This document shows positions 35,149 to 44,839 of a stretch of 64,000 nt of DNA, piece after piece. Source of the DNA: Sphingobium sp. TCM1 (GTDB lineage: Bacteria; Pseudomonadota; Alphaproteobacteria; Sphingomonadales; Sphingomonadaceae); NCBI RefSeq assembly GCF_001650725.1, contig NZ_LXVX01000002.1:62001-126000 (forward strand), given 5' to 3'. Every line of letters begins with the position of its first letter. The first letter of the stretch is position 1. Under the pieces are notes generated by a model that made no database searches, had not been told where the DNA came from, and saw only the letters and a list, made by a program, of their open reading frames with translations. A program made the position numbers and the translations under genes.

Positions 35149-36591
35149 ATGACGGCAAGTGCAACGGGAATGAACAAGCAGGTGGTGACCCGTTTCGCCC
35201 CGTCGCCCACGGGATACCTGCATATTGGCGGCGCCCGCACCGCGCTGTTCAACTGGCTGTTCGCGCGTCACCATGGCGGCAAGTTCCTGCTGCGCGTCGA
35301 GGATACCGATCGTGCGCGTTCGACCGAGGCGGCCGTGGCCGCGATCTTCGACGGCCTCGAATGGCTGGGCCTGGCCGGTGACGAGCCGGCCGTGTTCCAG
35401 TTCGAACGCACCCCCCGCCATGCCGAGGTCGCCAGCCAACTGCTCGATGCCGGCCATGCCTATAAATGCTACGCGACGCCCGAGGAGCTGGCATCCTTGC
35501 GCGAACAGCAGCGCGCGGCCAGGCAGCCGATGCGCTATGACGGCCGCTGGCGCGATCGCGATCCGGCCGAAGCGCCCGAAGGCGCGCCCTTCGTCATCCG
35601 CATCAAGGCGCCGCGCGACGGCGAAACGGTGATCGAGGATGCGGTGCAGGGCCGCGTCGTCGTCCAGAATGCGGAACTGGACGACATGATCCTGCTGCGG
35701 TCGGATGGCACCCCCACCTATATGCTCGCCGTCGTGGTCGACGATCATGACATGGGCGTGACGCACGTCATCCGGGGCGACGACCATCTCAACAACGCCT
35801 TCCGCCAGTTGACGATCATCAAGGCCATGGGCTGGGACGAGCCGGTCTACGCCCATATCCCCCTGATCCACGGATCGGACGGTGCGAAACTGTCCAAGCG
35901 CCACGGCGCGCTGGGTGTCGATGCCTATCGCGACGAAATGGGGATGCTGCCCGAAGCGGTGCTGAACTATCTGCTGCGCCTGGGCTGGGGACATGGCGAC
36001 GAGGAGATCATCTCGATCGCCCGCGCGATCGACCTGTTCGACATCGGCGGCGTCGGCCGATCGCCATCGCGCTTCGACATCAAGAAGCTGGAAAATCTCA
36101 ACGGCCATTATCTGCGCGAAGCGGATGATTCGCGGCTGGCCGGGCTGGTCGCGCCGCGGGTCGAGGCGCGGCTCGGAAAGGTTTTGAGCGAAAACCAGTT
36201 GGGCATTTTGACCCAGGCGATGCCTTCGCTGAAGCCGCGGGCCAAAACCCTTAATGAAATTGCGGAGGGAGCAGAATTTCTGTTCAAAAATTGCCCGCTC
36301 GATTTTGACGAAAAGGCAATTGCTCTGCTAGACGACTCCGCGCGCGCGCTGCTGACCAAGACAGCCGACGCTCTCCAGCCCGTCCAGTCCTGGACGGTTG
36401 AAGCGATCGAAGAAGCGATACGCCGCGTGGCGGAGGATGCTGGCCTGGGCCTCGGCAAGGTGGCGCAACCGCTGCGTGCGGCGCTCACCGGCCGCACGGT
36501 CTCGCCGGGTATTTTCGATGTCCTCTTCCTTCTGGGGAAAGAGGAGAGCTTGGAACGGCTGGCCGGTGCAGGGCACGCAACGGCTGGTTGA
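35149..36591 (+). CDS. gltX: Glutamate-tRNA ligase
   Basis: Class I aminoacyl-tRNA synthetase charging tRNA-Glu (and possibly tRNA-Gln in bacteria that use transamidation). The 480-residue protein has the HIGH-type motif in GYLHIGGAR and the KMSKS-type motif AKLSKRHG, followed by the anticodon-binding domain. Several in-frame ATGs exist (35119, 35137, 35149, 35170); 35149 is chosen as giving the usual N-terminus, but no Shine-Dalgarno site is decisive. gltA starts 20 bases after its stop. Confidence 0.95.
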   Translation: MTASATGMNKQVVTRFAPSPTGYLHIGGARTALFNWLFARHHGGKFLLRVEDTDRARSTEAAVAAIFDGLEWLGLAGDEPAVFQFERTPRHAEVASQLLDAGHAYKCYATPEELASLREQQRAARQPMRYDGRWRDRDPAEAPEGAPFVIRIKAPRDGETVIEDAVQGRVVVQNAELDDMILLRSDGTPTYMLAVVVDDHDMGVTHVIRGDDHLNNAFRQLTIIKAMGWDEPVYAHIPLIHGSDGAKLSKRHGALGVDAYRDEMGMLPEAVLNYLLRLGWGHGDEEIISIARAIDLFDIGGVGRSPSRFDIKKLENLNGHYLREADDSRLAGLVAPRVEARLGKVLSENQLGILTQAMPSLKPRAKTLNEIAEGAEFLFKNCPLDFDEKAIALLDDSARALLTKTADALQPVQSWTVEAIEEAIRRVAEDAGLGLGKVAQPLRAALTGRTVSPGIFDVLFLLGKEESLERLAGAGHATAG

Positions 36592-36611
36592 TGGCACTCA
36601 AGGAGAAAAAC

Positions 36612-37898
36612 ATGTCGGATAATAAAGCCAATTTGACCATTGGGGGAGCGAGCAACGACTATGCCATCATGGATGGCACCGTTGGGCCGCAGGTCATCGA
36701 CGTTCGCAAGCTCTACGCCCAGACCGGCATGTTCACCTATGACCCGGGCTTCACCTCGACCGCCAGCTGCGAATCCGGCCTGACCTATATCGACGGCGAC
36801 GAAGGCGTCCTGCTGCATCGCGGCTATCCGATCGGCCAGCTCGCCGAACAGTCCAGCTTCATGGAAGTCAGCTACCTGCTGCTGAACGGCGAACTGCCCT
36901 CCAAGCAGGAACTGGACGACTTCACCCGCACGATCACGCGCCACACGATGGTGCATGAACAGCTGACCACCTTCTATCGCGGCTTCCGTCGCGACGCGCA
37001 TCCGATGGCGATCATGTGCGGCGTCGTCGGCGCGCTGTCGGCCTTCTATCACGATTCCACCGACATCAACGATCCGTTGCAGCGCAAGATCGCCAGCCAC
37101 CGCCTGATCGCCAAGATGCCGACCATTGCGGCGATGGCGTATAAATATTCGGTGGGTCAGCCCTTCGTCTATCCGCGCAACGACCTCAGCTACACCGCCA
37201 ATTTCCTGCGCATGACTTTCTCGGTCCCCGCCGAGGAATATGAGCCCGATCCGGTGATCGTGGACGCGATGGACAAGATCTTCATCCTCCACGCGGACCA
37301 TGAGCAGAACGCCTCGACCTCGACCGTCCGCCTTGCCGGTTCGTCGGGCGCCAACCCGTTCGCCTGCATCGCGGCCGGCATCGCTTGCCTCTGGGGTCCG
37401 GCCCATGGCGGCGCGAACGAAGCCGCGCTCAACATGCTGCGCGAAATCGGCACCGTCGATCGCATCCCGGAATATATCGCCCGCGCCAAGAACAAGGACG
37501 ACCCGTTCCGCCTGATGGGCTTCGGGCACCGCGTCTACAAGAATTACGACCCGCGCGCGACCGTCATGCAGAAGACCGCGAAGGACGTTCTGGAAAAGCT
37601 CGGCGTCAACGATCCGATCTTCGATGTGGCGAAGGAACTGGAACAGATCGCGCTCAACGATCCCTATTTCGTCGAAAAGAAGCTCTACCCGAATGTCGAC
37701 TTCTATTCGGGCGTGATCCTCTCGGCCATCGGCTTCCCGACCGAAATGTTCACCGTGCTTTTCGCCCTGGCCCGCACCGTGGGCTGGGTCGCGCAGTGGA
37801 ACGAGATGATTTCGGATCCGGCGCAGAAGATTGGCCGTCCGCGTCAGCTCTACACCGGCCCGACGCAGCGCGACTATGTTTCGGTCGACAAGCGCTGA
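36612..37898 (+). CDS. gltA: Citrate synthase
   Basis: Condenses acetyl-CoA and oxaloacetate in the first step of the TCA cycle. The 428-residue type II (hexameric, NADH-sensitive class) enzyme has [10 protein letters not shown] with a catalytic His, [24 protein letters not shown] and the catalytic Asp region near 'NVDFYSG'. Start ATG at 36612 with AGGAGA 6 bases upstream. It may be co-transcribed with gltX; a clear terminator follows. Confidence 0.97.
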   Translation: MSDNKANLTIGGASNDYAIMDGTVGPQVIDVRKLYAQTGMFTYDPGFTSTASCESGLTYIDGDEGVLLHRGYPIGQLAEQSSFMEVSYLLLNGELPSKQELDDFTRTITRHTMVHEQLTTFYRGFRRDAHPMAIMCGVVGALSAFYHDSTDINDPLQRKIASHRLIAKMPTIAAMAYKYSVGQPFVYPRNDLSYTANFLRMTFSVPAEEYEPDPVIVDAMDKIFILHADHEQNASTSTVRLAGSSGANPFACIAAGIACLWGPAHGGANEAALNMLREIGTVDRIPEYIARAKNKDDPFRLMGFGHRVYKNYDPRATVMQKTAKDVLEKLGVNDPIFDVAKELEQIALNDPYFVEKKLYPNVDFYSGVILSAIGFPTEMFTVLFALARTVGWVAQWNEMISDPAQKIGRPRQLYTGPTQRDYVSVDKR

Positions 37899-37926
37899 TC
37901 GACGAGACCAGCATTGGAAAGAAGAG

Positions 37927-37953
37927 CGGCGCCCTCCCAAGGGGCGCCGTTTT
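37927..37953 (+). terminator. Intrinsic terminator after gltA
   Basis: CGGCGCCC and GGGCGCCG form an 8-base-pair GC-only stem with a 7-base loop, followed by TTTT (37950-37953), 29 bases past the gltA stop. Confidence 0.88.
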
Positions 37954-38004
37954 CCGTTTCGGCTCCGTTAAGCGGGGCGTGACCGGCGAGCCGAAGGAAG
38001 GCTG

Positions 38005-39384
38005 CTATTCCATCGCCGGCAACGACAGGATGAAGCGCGCGCCTTCGCCCGGCTCGCCGTCGATGTGGATGTCGCCGCCCATCGCGCGCGCAAGCCGCCG
38101 CGAAATATAGAGGCCAAGCCCGCTACCGCCCGCATCATCGCGGCCGAGCCGCTCGAACTTGTCGAAAATGCGTTCGCGATCGGCCATGGCGATGCCCGGC
38201 CCCTGGTCGATCACCATGATGCACGCTTCGCCATGCTGCTGTTCGGTCACGATCCGCACCAGACTGCCCTCCGGCGCATAGCGCAGGGCGTTGCCGACCA
38301 GATTGACCAGTATCTGAAGTACGCGCCGAAATTCGCCGATCGCGTTGACGGCGCAGTCGGTCTCCGGCGCGACGATGGCGATCCCGCGGTCGAGCGCCTT
38401 GACCCCCAGCAACCCGGCGGCGCGACGGCCCAGATCGGCCAGGTCGACCTCTTCGGCGACGACGCTGAAATCGGGACGATCGATCGCCTGAAGGTCGGCC
38501 AGATCGTCGACCAGCGCCATCAGGTGACGCCCAGCCGAAGCGATGTCCTGCGCATAATCCGCATAATCCGGGCGCAGCGGCCCTTCCATCTGGGCGCCGA
38601 TCGTGTCGGCATTGGCGATGATCCTGCCCAGCGGCTGACGCAGCGACCGGTCGAGCCGCTTGCTGAAATCTGCGGGATAGAGGCTGATGGCGGGGTCGGC
38701 CCGGAACGGCGCGACCACAATATGCTCCATCGGCAAGGCAGCGCCCCGATAGCCGATCAGTTGCCCCGCCATGTCGAACAGCGGAAACCCCGAAAGGCGG
38801 AACAATCGGTCGCCATTGCCGACCAGCGCGGCGATCTGGCCGCTAAAGGCGCGCCGCTGCGTCAGGCCGCGCAGCATCGCCATATCGCCTTCCTCGTCGG
38901 GCTTAAGGTCGAAATAGCCGGAAAAGCGCGTGCCGGGCACCGGCGCATCGGGCGGCAGCGCGCCTTGCCGGTCATCGCCGGCCAGCGTCATCTGAAAGCG
39001 CAGTTGCGTGTCGATTTGCCAGATCCAGCCGTCGGCAAGAGCGGCAATGTCGGAATCGCGCGCCGCCGGATCGGGCGACAGCGTCGCGGCCGGACGCTCA
39101 TGCCAGTCGATGATGGCCAGATGCACGGCCTCGCCCTCCGGCCGCGCGCGCACCCACATGTCGATGTCGCCCCGCTCCGCTGCTGCCACCACAGGCCGGG
39201 ACACGGCCACGCCCAGCCGCCGCGACAGGCGCGCCACCGCCGCGATCTGGGGCAGCGCGATCGGCGTGCCGAGATCACCGCCCGCTTCGCGCTGCAACGC
39301 GAGCAGAGGTCCGTCCGCGCTCAACAGGCAACCGTCGGGGGCCAGCGCAGCCCGAAGCACGCCGGGATGGGCGGGACTGTTCAC
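38005..39384 (-). CDS. Histidine-kinase-like protein lacking the phospho-acceptor His
   Basis: A 459-residue protein with a PAS-like sensory region (about 60-220), a dimerisation helix and a C-terminal HATPase_c domain. The ATPase motifs look intact: N box VNLVGNALRYAP, G1 DQGPGIA, G2 GGSGLGLYISRRLARAMGGD. However, the H box usually reading SHELRTPL reads DRSLRQPL; Arg246 (CGG, 38647-38649) replaces the phosphorylated His. No transmembrane helix is seen. The start is GTG at 39384, overlapping the DUF2336 stop by 4 bases. It may act as an ATP-binding scaffold, regulator or phosphatase rather than a kinase. Confidence 0.85.
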   Translation of the reverse strand: MNSPAHPGVLRAALAPDGCLLSADGPLLALQREAGGDLGTPIALPQIAAVARLSRRLGVAVSRPVVAAAERGDIDMWVRARPEGEAVHLAIIDWHERPAATLSPDPAARDSDIAALADGWIWQIDTQLRFQMTLAGDDRQGALPPDAPVPGTRFSGYFDLKPDEEGDMAMLRGLTQRRAFSGQIAALVGNGDRLFRLSGFPLFDMAGQLIGYRGAALPMEHIVVAPFRADPAISLYPADFSKRLDRSLRQPLGRIIANADTIGAQMEGPLRPDYADYAQDIASAGRHLMALVDDLADLQAIDRPDFSVVAEEVDLADLGRRAAGLLGVKALDRGIAIVAPETDCAVNAIGEFRRVLQILVNLVGNALRYAPEGSLVRIVTEQQHGEACIMVIDQGPGIAMADRERIFDKFERLGRDDAGGSGLGLYISRRLARAMGGDIHIDGEPGEGARFILSLPAME

Positions 39385-40472
39385 GCGGCCCTGACGCTGA
39401 GAAGATGGTCGAGCTTCGCCCGGAAGGATGCGGGCGTGCGCAGGGCGGCGACCATTGCGTCGGCCTGCACTTCGTCCAATTGCTGATAGCGTTCGGCTTC
39501 CACGATCACCATCGTGTCGGTCAGCCAGGGACGCACCGGCCGCAGCGTCAGCAGCAGATGGCGATAGTCTCCGTCCGACCCACCCAAGGAGCGGCACAAC
39601 GCCGCGAGTTGCGGCAAGGGCGCCATCACCAATATGTCCACCACCTGGATCATGGTCAGGCGCAGGCGTCGGGCGGCCAGCGCCGCAAACAGCAGAAAAC
39701 GCCGTCCGCCCAGCGCCGCGCCCAGCAAGTCCGGCGCATCGGCCCGCTCCTCCATCCGCCGGACCAGGCGCTCCGCCTCCATCAGCGGGCTGACGCTTTC
39801 ATCATGATCGGCCAGCACCGCCCATCCGGCGCGCTCGAACGCCGCCAACATCACGTCGGCGCGATCGGGCGCGGCGCGGCGCGCCACCTCCGCCAGGCAG
39901 GCGGAACTGGTCCACACCATTTCCGTGAAAAATTCCCTGGGCACGTCCGGGCGTATCGGCCAGTCTTCACCGCCCCGCGTCATCCAACGGCTTTCCGCCA
40001 AGGCCAGAGCGGCCAGGGCGTCGCCGGGCGCCGGGTCTACCGCCTGACCATCCGCCTCGACCGGCTCGCCGATGTCCGCGTCTCTCTGTCCCAACTGCCG
40101 CAGCATCAGGCTGACCGCGCCGCGTAGCCGCATATGCGCCAGCAGCGCAGGGCTGAGCAGCGCCGGCTGGTCGCAGATCATCCGCCAGCAAAGCGGATCG
40201 GGTGAAAGCGCCAATATCCCGGCAATCTCGGGAAACTGATCGAGCGCGACACGCAACGCGGTTTCGATCGCGGTCAGGCATCCGCCCAGATGCCGCCTTG
40301 TCTCGGCGATCAACGCATCATGATGCGGCTGCGCGGCGGGAAAGAGGAAGGCAAGGTCGATGGCGTGCGCAACCGGCATGGCGGACATGCCCGCCATGAC
40401 TCGCGCCATAGGCCAGCTGTCCGCCACGGTCGATCCGGCAAGGGACAAATGGGCGCTCATGCGGTGCAGCAT
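39381..40472 (-). CDS. DUF2336 family protein
   Basis: A 363-residue, largely helical and soluble protein of the alphaproteobacterial DUF2336 family, whose function is not established. Several Arg/Glu-rich helices ('SPLMEAERLVRRMEE') and a C-terminal region with 'LSVRAA' end are visible. The ATG at 40472 is used; Met at 40460 is an alternative. It is translationally coupled (GTGA) to the kinase-like gene, so the two products probably act together. Confidence 0.75.
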   Translation of the reverse strand: MLHRMSAHLSLAGSTVADSWPMARVMAGMSAMPVAHAIDLAFLFPAAQPHHDALIAETRRHLGGCLTAIETALRVALDQFPEIAGILALSPDPLCWRMICDQPALLSPALLAHMRLRGAVSLMLRQLGQRDADIGEPVEADGQAVDPAPGDALAALALAESRWMTRGGEDWPIRPDVPREFFTEMVWTSSACLAEVARRAAPDRADVMLAAFERAGWAVLADHDESVSPLMEAERLVRRMEERADAPDLLGAALGGRRFLLFAALAARRLRLTMIQVVDILVMAPLPQLAALCRSLGGSDGDYRHLLLTLRPVRPWLTDTMVIVEAERYQQLDEVQADAMVAALRTPASFRAKLDHLLSVRAA

Positions 40473-40494
40473 AATCCCACGTCGTTAAAATGCA

Positions 40495-41682
40495 CTAAAC
40501 CTTGGGATCGAATTCGGACGATCGACGCAGCAGGATCATCGCACCCATGGACAGGATCGCGCCCAGCGTGGCGACCCGGAAACCATCGTCCAGCAGGCCG
40601 ACGGCGCCGGTCAGGATCAGCAGCAGCAGGGCAGTACCGGGGGTCAGGATCATCCACGGCCTGGCATGGCCCGTCAGACGCCACCGATCCGCGACCATGA
40701 TGATGCCCAGCAGCAGGGCCAGGTCCATCGCTTCCGTGCTGCTGCCGGCCACGATCAACGCCGCCAGGGCCATCAGGGGCGTGACGAAGGCCAGCCATTT
40801 CCGTGGCGGCGCCCGCAGCGCGAGTTCATCGAGCCGATCGGCGGTTTCCGCCAGCAACAGCGCGACCAGCAGCAACGCGAAGCTCGTCAGGGTCCAGCCC
40901 AGTTCTACCGGCACCAGCGCGATCGCGCCCAGCGTCATGGCGCCGATCCGCACCTGCGTAGCGGGCACCTGCATCCGCATCAGCGCCGGGCCGACCATCC
41001 GTGCGAGCGGCGCCAGCAGGAAATGCTCGATGCCACCACGCGCCACACCCCTTGCCGCACCCGCCGATGTCACGGCCTGCGCGACCAGATCGGCCTGCTC
41101 CTGGCTTTCGACCAGCGCGACCCGCCCTTCCAGCAGATCATCCTGCGGCACGGTGACGCGACGGGCGCCATCCTGCACGGCGGCACGCACCAGCGTCAGC
41201 GCCAGATCCCAGTCGCCGATCATGTCGAGCGTGCCGAACAGCAAGGACGGGCTTAGGCGGGCGATGCCGGCCCAGCGCTGCCCCGCGTCGATTCGCTCGA
41301 ACGGCGCGCTGGCCCGGCTGTCGTCCGTGACGAGCAGCATGTTGCCATCGGCCGCGCCAAGACTGTCGACATGGGCCTGCGCGATGATCGCCCCGTCGGC
41401 CATCAGCAACACGTCCGAATCACGGGGGGCGTCGCGGACCATCGTCACCATGTCGCGAATCAGGGAAACGGCGATGCCGTCGGCGCTCAGCCGGTCGACC
41501 GCCTGCGACAAGGCGGGCGTGATGACGCTGACCATGATCAAAATGCGGTCGGCGCCCGCCCGGATCGCCTGTCGCGCCTGATATTCGACCAGCGTCTGGC
41601 CCGCGAAATGCAGGCTCGCGCGGAGACCGGCCGGCAAATCGACCGTCATCCTGCTGGCGCTCAGAATAGCCGCAAAGCTCAT
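40495..41682 (-). CDS. Membrane protein with nucleotidyltransferase-like N-terminal domain
   Basis: A 395-residue protein. The first ~215 residues resemble a sugar-nucleotidyltransferase (GT-A) fold: a start-like 'RASLHFAGQTLVEYQARQAIRAGADRILIMV' pattern, a mid-domain 'DVLLMADGAI', and a later 'DWDLALTLVRAA'. The Gly-rich NTP-binding loop is not clearly conserved. Five or six hydrophobic helices occupy about 245-390. The architecture recalls nucleotidyltransferase-CDP-alcohol phosphatidyltransferase fusions, but the full CDP-alcohol motif (DGxxAR...GxxxDxxxD) is absent, so no enzyme activity is claimed. Confidence 0.6.
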   Translation of the reverse strand: MSFAAILSASRMTVDLPAGLRASLHFAGQTLVEYQARQAIRAGADRILIMVSVITPALSQAVDRLSADGIAVSLIRDMVTMVRDAPRDSDVLLMADGAIIAQAHVDSLGAADGNMLLVTDDSRASAPFERIDAGQRWAGIARLSPSLLFGTLDMIGDWDLALTLVRAAVQDGARRVTVPQDDLLEGRVALVESQEQADLVAQAVTSAGAARGVARGGIEHFLLAPLARMVGPALMRMQVPATQVRIGAMTLGAIALVPVELGWTLTSFALLLVALLLAETADRLDELALRAPPRKWLAFVTPLMALAALIVAGSSTEAMDLALLLGIIMVADRWRLTGHARPWMILTPGTALLLLILTGAVGLLDDGFRVATLGAILSMGAMILLRRSSEFDPKV

Positions 41683-41771
41683 ATTGTTACGCGATCGACC
41701 CGTTCATGATGTGGCCGACCTTTTCGCAAGGTGGACGGCAGGACGCAAGCAGCCCGTGCGCCCTGGTGCTG

Positions 41772-42074
41772 CTAGTCCTGTTCCAGCGCAGCCAGCGCCG
41801 CGCTCAGCCGCCGCAACACCCTTGGATCGCCCGGCGCGGCATCGGCGGCTTCATCGGCCAGCGCCATCAGCGATGTCAGGCCAAAGCTGGCCGCCAGTCC
41901 CTTGAGCCGCCAGGCGGCAAGATGCCAGTTCGCATCACAGCGCGCCCGACCGAGCAGGTCGATCTGGCGTGCGGCGCTTTCCATGAAGGCGACACGCAGG
42001 TCGGCAATCAATATGTGATCGTCGCCGACGGCGGCGGCCAAGGCGGCGTCAAGGGCGCCAGGATCATAGGACAT
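41772..42074 (-). CDS. Hpt-like protein lacking the phospho-acceptor His
   Basis: A 100-residue helical protein resembling histidine phosphotransfer domains, which normally carry phosphate between kinase and response regulator. The HxLKG motif position reads AWRLKGLAASFG: Trp55 (codon 41910-41912) stands where the His should be. His51 is four residues away but not in the motif. The ATG at 42074 gives the domain N-terminus. It is divergent from the large coiled-coil gene. Confidence 0.7.
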   Translation of the reverse strand: MSYDPGALDAALAAAVGDDHILIADLRVAFMESAARQIDLLGRARCDANWHLAAWRLKGLAASFGLTSLMALADEAADAAPGDPRVLRRLSAALAALEQD

Positions 42075-42154
42075 GGCGACCAACGCTATCGGGCTTGCGT
42101 TAAGTTTTGGTAACGAGGCATTTGCCTTCGCGGAAAAGATGCTAGGATGGCCGC

Positions 42155-44827
42155 ATGACAGGGGGCAGCACAATCGTCGAGTTCTGGCGCGACGAACGCA
42201 TCGCGACGAACAATCCAGCGCAGGCGGACGATATCTTGCATTTGAAACAACCCGTTCTCGACCTCGACGAGGATGATTCGAGCGCCGGCATCACGGAAAA
42301 CTGGGTGAAGCGCACACGCATGGTCCTGGGTCTGGTCGCCCTTGCATGGATGGCGTTCACCCTCTGGGCCTTGATCGTTTCGGGCGACCTGCGTGACGGC
42401 CCGGCCGCCTGGCCCGGCGCGGTCGCAACCCTGGCCGTTCCCCTGATTCTGCTCGGCACCCTTTACCTGCTGCTGATGCGCAGCAGCCGGTCGGAATCGC
42501 GCCGCTATCTGGATACCGCCAGGGCGCTCAGGATTGAAGCCGACCTGCTGGAAATGCGCCTCAGCCGCATCACCGCGCAGTTGGAGGCGGCGCGCCAGAC
42601 GATGCAGGACCAGGCCGAGTTGCTGGACAGTTATGGCGCGGCCGCCAGCAGTAATATGGAAGCGTCGGCGGAACTGATCGCCGGCCGCGCGCAGACGACT
42701 GCGGATCGCGCCGAAGCCGCCGAGCGGGCGGGTGTCGCACTGGTTTCGCGCATGGACGCGCTGATCGCCGCCATTCCCGAACTGGAAGACCGCACCGGCC
42801 GCATGGCTGCGCAGATCATGGACAATGGCCATGCCCTGGCCGAACGCATCGACACGCTGGAAGCGCGGCTGCACGCGCTTACCGAAGTATCGGACGAGGC
42901 GCGCGCGCGCACGCTGGCGGCAACCAAGAGCCTTGCCAGCCAGTTGGGCCACTTGCAGGAGGCGACCCGCGCTGCGTCCGACGAAGTCACTGGCATGGCG
43001 GACATCGCCGCCGGTCGGATAGAAGCCACCGCGCTCGGCGCACGGCAGGCTATGGATCGCAGCCGTCAGGATCTGGAAGCCCATTCCTCCGCGCTCGCCG
43101 CATTGATCGAGGCGGCCCAGGCCGGCGTGACCAGCACCAGTGACACGGTCCGCGCAGCGCTGCTCCGCGATCTGGATGCCGCGCAGAGTCAGATGGACGC
43201 GCGCCTGGACCGGTTGCTGGGGACGGTGCGGGAAACGATGGCCAGCACCGACGACGGCCTGTCGCGCCGTGCCGATACGCTCCAGGCGCTGGTCGCGGCG
43301 GCGCAGGCCGGGATCGGCCGGACCAGCGATGAACTGACCAGCCGGCTCGCGCAGGACATGGACGCAATCGAAGCCGATTTGCGCCGCCGTCTCGATGCGG
43401 CGCTGAATCAGGCGGAGGAAGCTCTTGCCCTGACCGACGGACGCCTCGGCAGCCAGTCCGAAGCGCTCGAACAGATTATCGCCCGCTCGCGCGCGCATCT
43501 GGACTCGATCGGGACCGATACGGTGGCCGGCCTGTCCGACACGATCGCCGACGTAGAAAGCCGCCTGCACCAGATCAATGATCTGATGGAGGGCCAGCGC
43601 GCCTTGATATCCGGCCTGCACGGCGGCCTGCTCGACACGGTGTCGGCGACCGAGGATCGCTTCGCCGCACTGGAAGACAGCGCCTTGGCGCGCAGCGAGC
43701 GCCTGACCCAGGCGCTGTCGCGACTGGCGGCCGAAACGCAGCGCATCGACAATGCCTTGGCCGCCGGCGGCATGACGGCGGAAAAGCTGATCGGCAGCGC
43801 GGAAACACTGCTGGTCGCCCTGGATTCGAGCGTTCGCGAACTGGACGAGACCTATCCCGCCGCGCTCGATCGCTTCGACGGCCGTCTGGAGCAGAGCCGG
43901 GCCTTACTCGGCAGCGCCACGCCCGAAATGGAGCATCTCGAAGCGATTTCGCAGGCCCTGGTCGGCCGCGCCGAGGAAGCGGAATCCATGCTGCGCGGCC
44001 AGGGAAGCCGCCTGACCGAATGGCTCGAAAGCACGCAGGGCGGGCTGGAGGCCAATCGCGAACTGGTCGACCGGCTGCGCGCGGCGCTCGACGCCGCACA
44101 TCAGGACGCGAGCCGCATCACGGAGGGCGCCGGCCCGCTGCTGGTGACAGCTCTGCTGCGCGTCAAGGACACCGCCGAACAGGCTGCTGAGCGGGCGCGC
44201 CAGGCACTGGGCCGCGCCATTCCCGACGCTGCCCGGCAACTGGCCGACGCCAGCGAACAGGCGATGCAGGCGGCGATCGGCGAGACGACGACGGCCCAGA
44301 TCGAGCAGGTCGCCCGCGTGGCCGAGGAGGCGGTCAAGGCCGCCCATCAGGCTTCCGAACGGCTGACGCGCCAGTTGCTGACCATTGCCGATACCAGCGC
44401 GAGCCTGGAGCAGCGGATCGAGCAGGCGCAACAGGCATCGGAGGATCGCGATCGGGACCATTTCGCCCGCCGCTCCGCCCTGCTGATCGAATCGCTCAAC
44501 AGCACCGCCATCGACGTCGCCAAGATCCTGTCCAACGACGTCACCGACTCGGCATGGTCCGCTTATCTCAAGGGCGACCGGGGCGTGTTCACCCGCCGCG
44601 CCGTCAAGCTGCTCGATGCCGGCGAATCACGGGAAATCGCGCTTCATTATGATAATGACGCCGAATTTCGCGATCATGTGAACCGCTATATCCATGATTT
44701 CGAGGCGATGTTGCGGATCATCCTGTCGGCGCGGGATGGCAATGCGCTGGGCGTTGCCATCCTCTCGTCCGACATGGGCAAGCTCTATGTCGCGCTGGCC
44801 CAGGCGATCGAGCGACTGCGGCAGTAA
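42155..44827 (+). CDS. Large coiled-coil membrane protein, TipN-like polarity factor candidate
   Basis: An 890-residue protein with two N-terminal transmembrane helices (about 56-76 and 90-108), then a heptad-rich, Ala/Glu/Arg/Leu-dominated coiled coil from ~115 to ~780 and a conserved-looking C-terminal domain of ~120 residues ('YLKGDRGVFTRRAVKLLD', 'HYDNDAEFRDHVNRYIHDFE'). Length and layout match Caulobacter TipN (about 890 residues), a birth-scar marker that directs new-pole assembly. The ATG at 42155 has AGGATGG upstream. Similarity is by architecture only; no search was run. Confidence 0.55.
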   Translation: MTGGSTIVEFWRDERIATNNPAQADDILHLKQPVLDLDEDDSSAGITENWVKRTRMVLGLVALAWMAFTLWALIVSGDLRDGPAAWPGAVATLAVPLILLGTLYLLLMRSSRSESRRYLDTARALRIEADLLEMRLSRITAQLEAARQTMQDQAELLDSYGAAASSNMEASAELIAGRAQTTADRAEAAERAGVALVSRMDALIAAIPELEDRTGRMAAQIMDNGHALAERIDTLEARLHALTEVSDEARARTLAATKSLASQLGHLQEATRAASDEVTGMADIAAGRIEATALGARQAMDRSRQDLEAHSSALAALIEAAQAGVTSTSDTVRAALLRDLDAAQSQMDARLDRLLGTVRETMASTDDGLSRRADTLQALVAAAQAGIGRTSDELTSRLAQDMDAIEADLRRRLDAALNQAEEALALTDGRLGSQSEALEQIIARSRAHLDSIGTDTVAGLSDTIADVESRLHQINDLMEGQRALISGLHGGLLDTVSATEDRFAALEDSALARSERLTQALSRLAAETQRIDNALAAGGMTAEKLIGSAETLLVALDSSVRELDETYPAALDRFDGRLEQSRALLGSATPEMEHLEAISQALVGRAEEAESMLRGQGSRLTEWLESTQGGLEANRELVDRLRAALDAAHQDASRITEGAGPLLVTALLRVKDTAEQAAERARQALGRAIPDAARQLADASEQAMQAAIGETTTAQIEQVARVAEEAVKAAHQASERLTRQLLTIADTSASLEQRIEQAQQASEDRDRDHFARRSALLIESLNSTAIDVAKILSNDVTDSAWSAYLKGDRGVFTRRAVKLLDAGESREIALHYDNDAEFRDHVNRYIHDFEAMLRIILSARDGNALGVAILSSDMGKLYVALAQAIERLRQ

Positions 44828-44839
44828 AGCGCCCGTCGC

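Noticed and set aside
40473-40494. CtrA-like site before the DUF2336 gene
   Set aside because: TTAA is followed at N7 by TAAA rather than TTAA; a similarly imperfect site precedes the TipN-like gene. Too weak to call.
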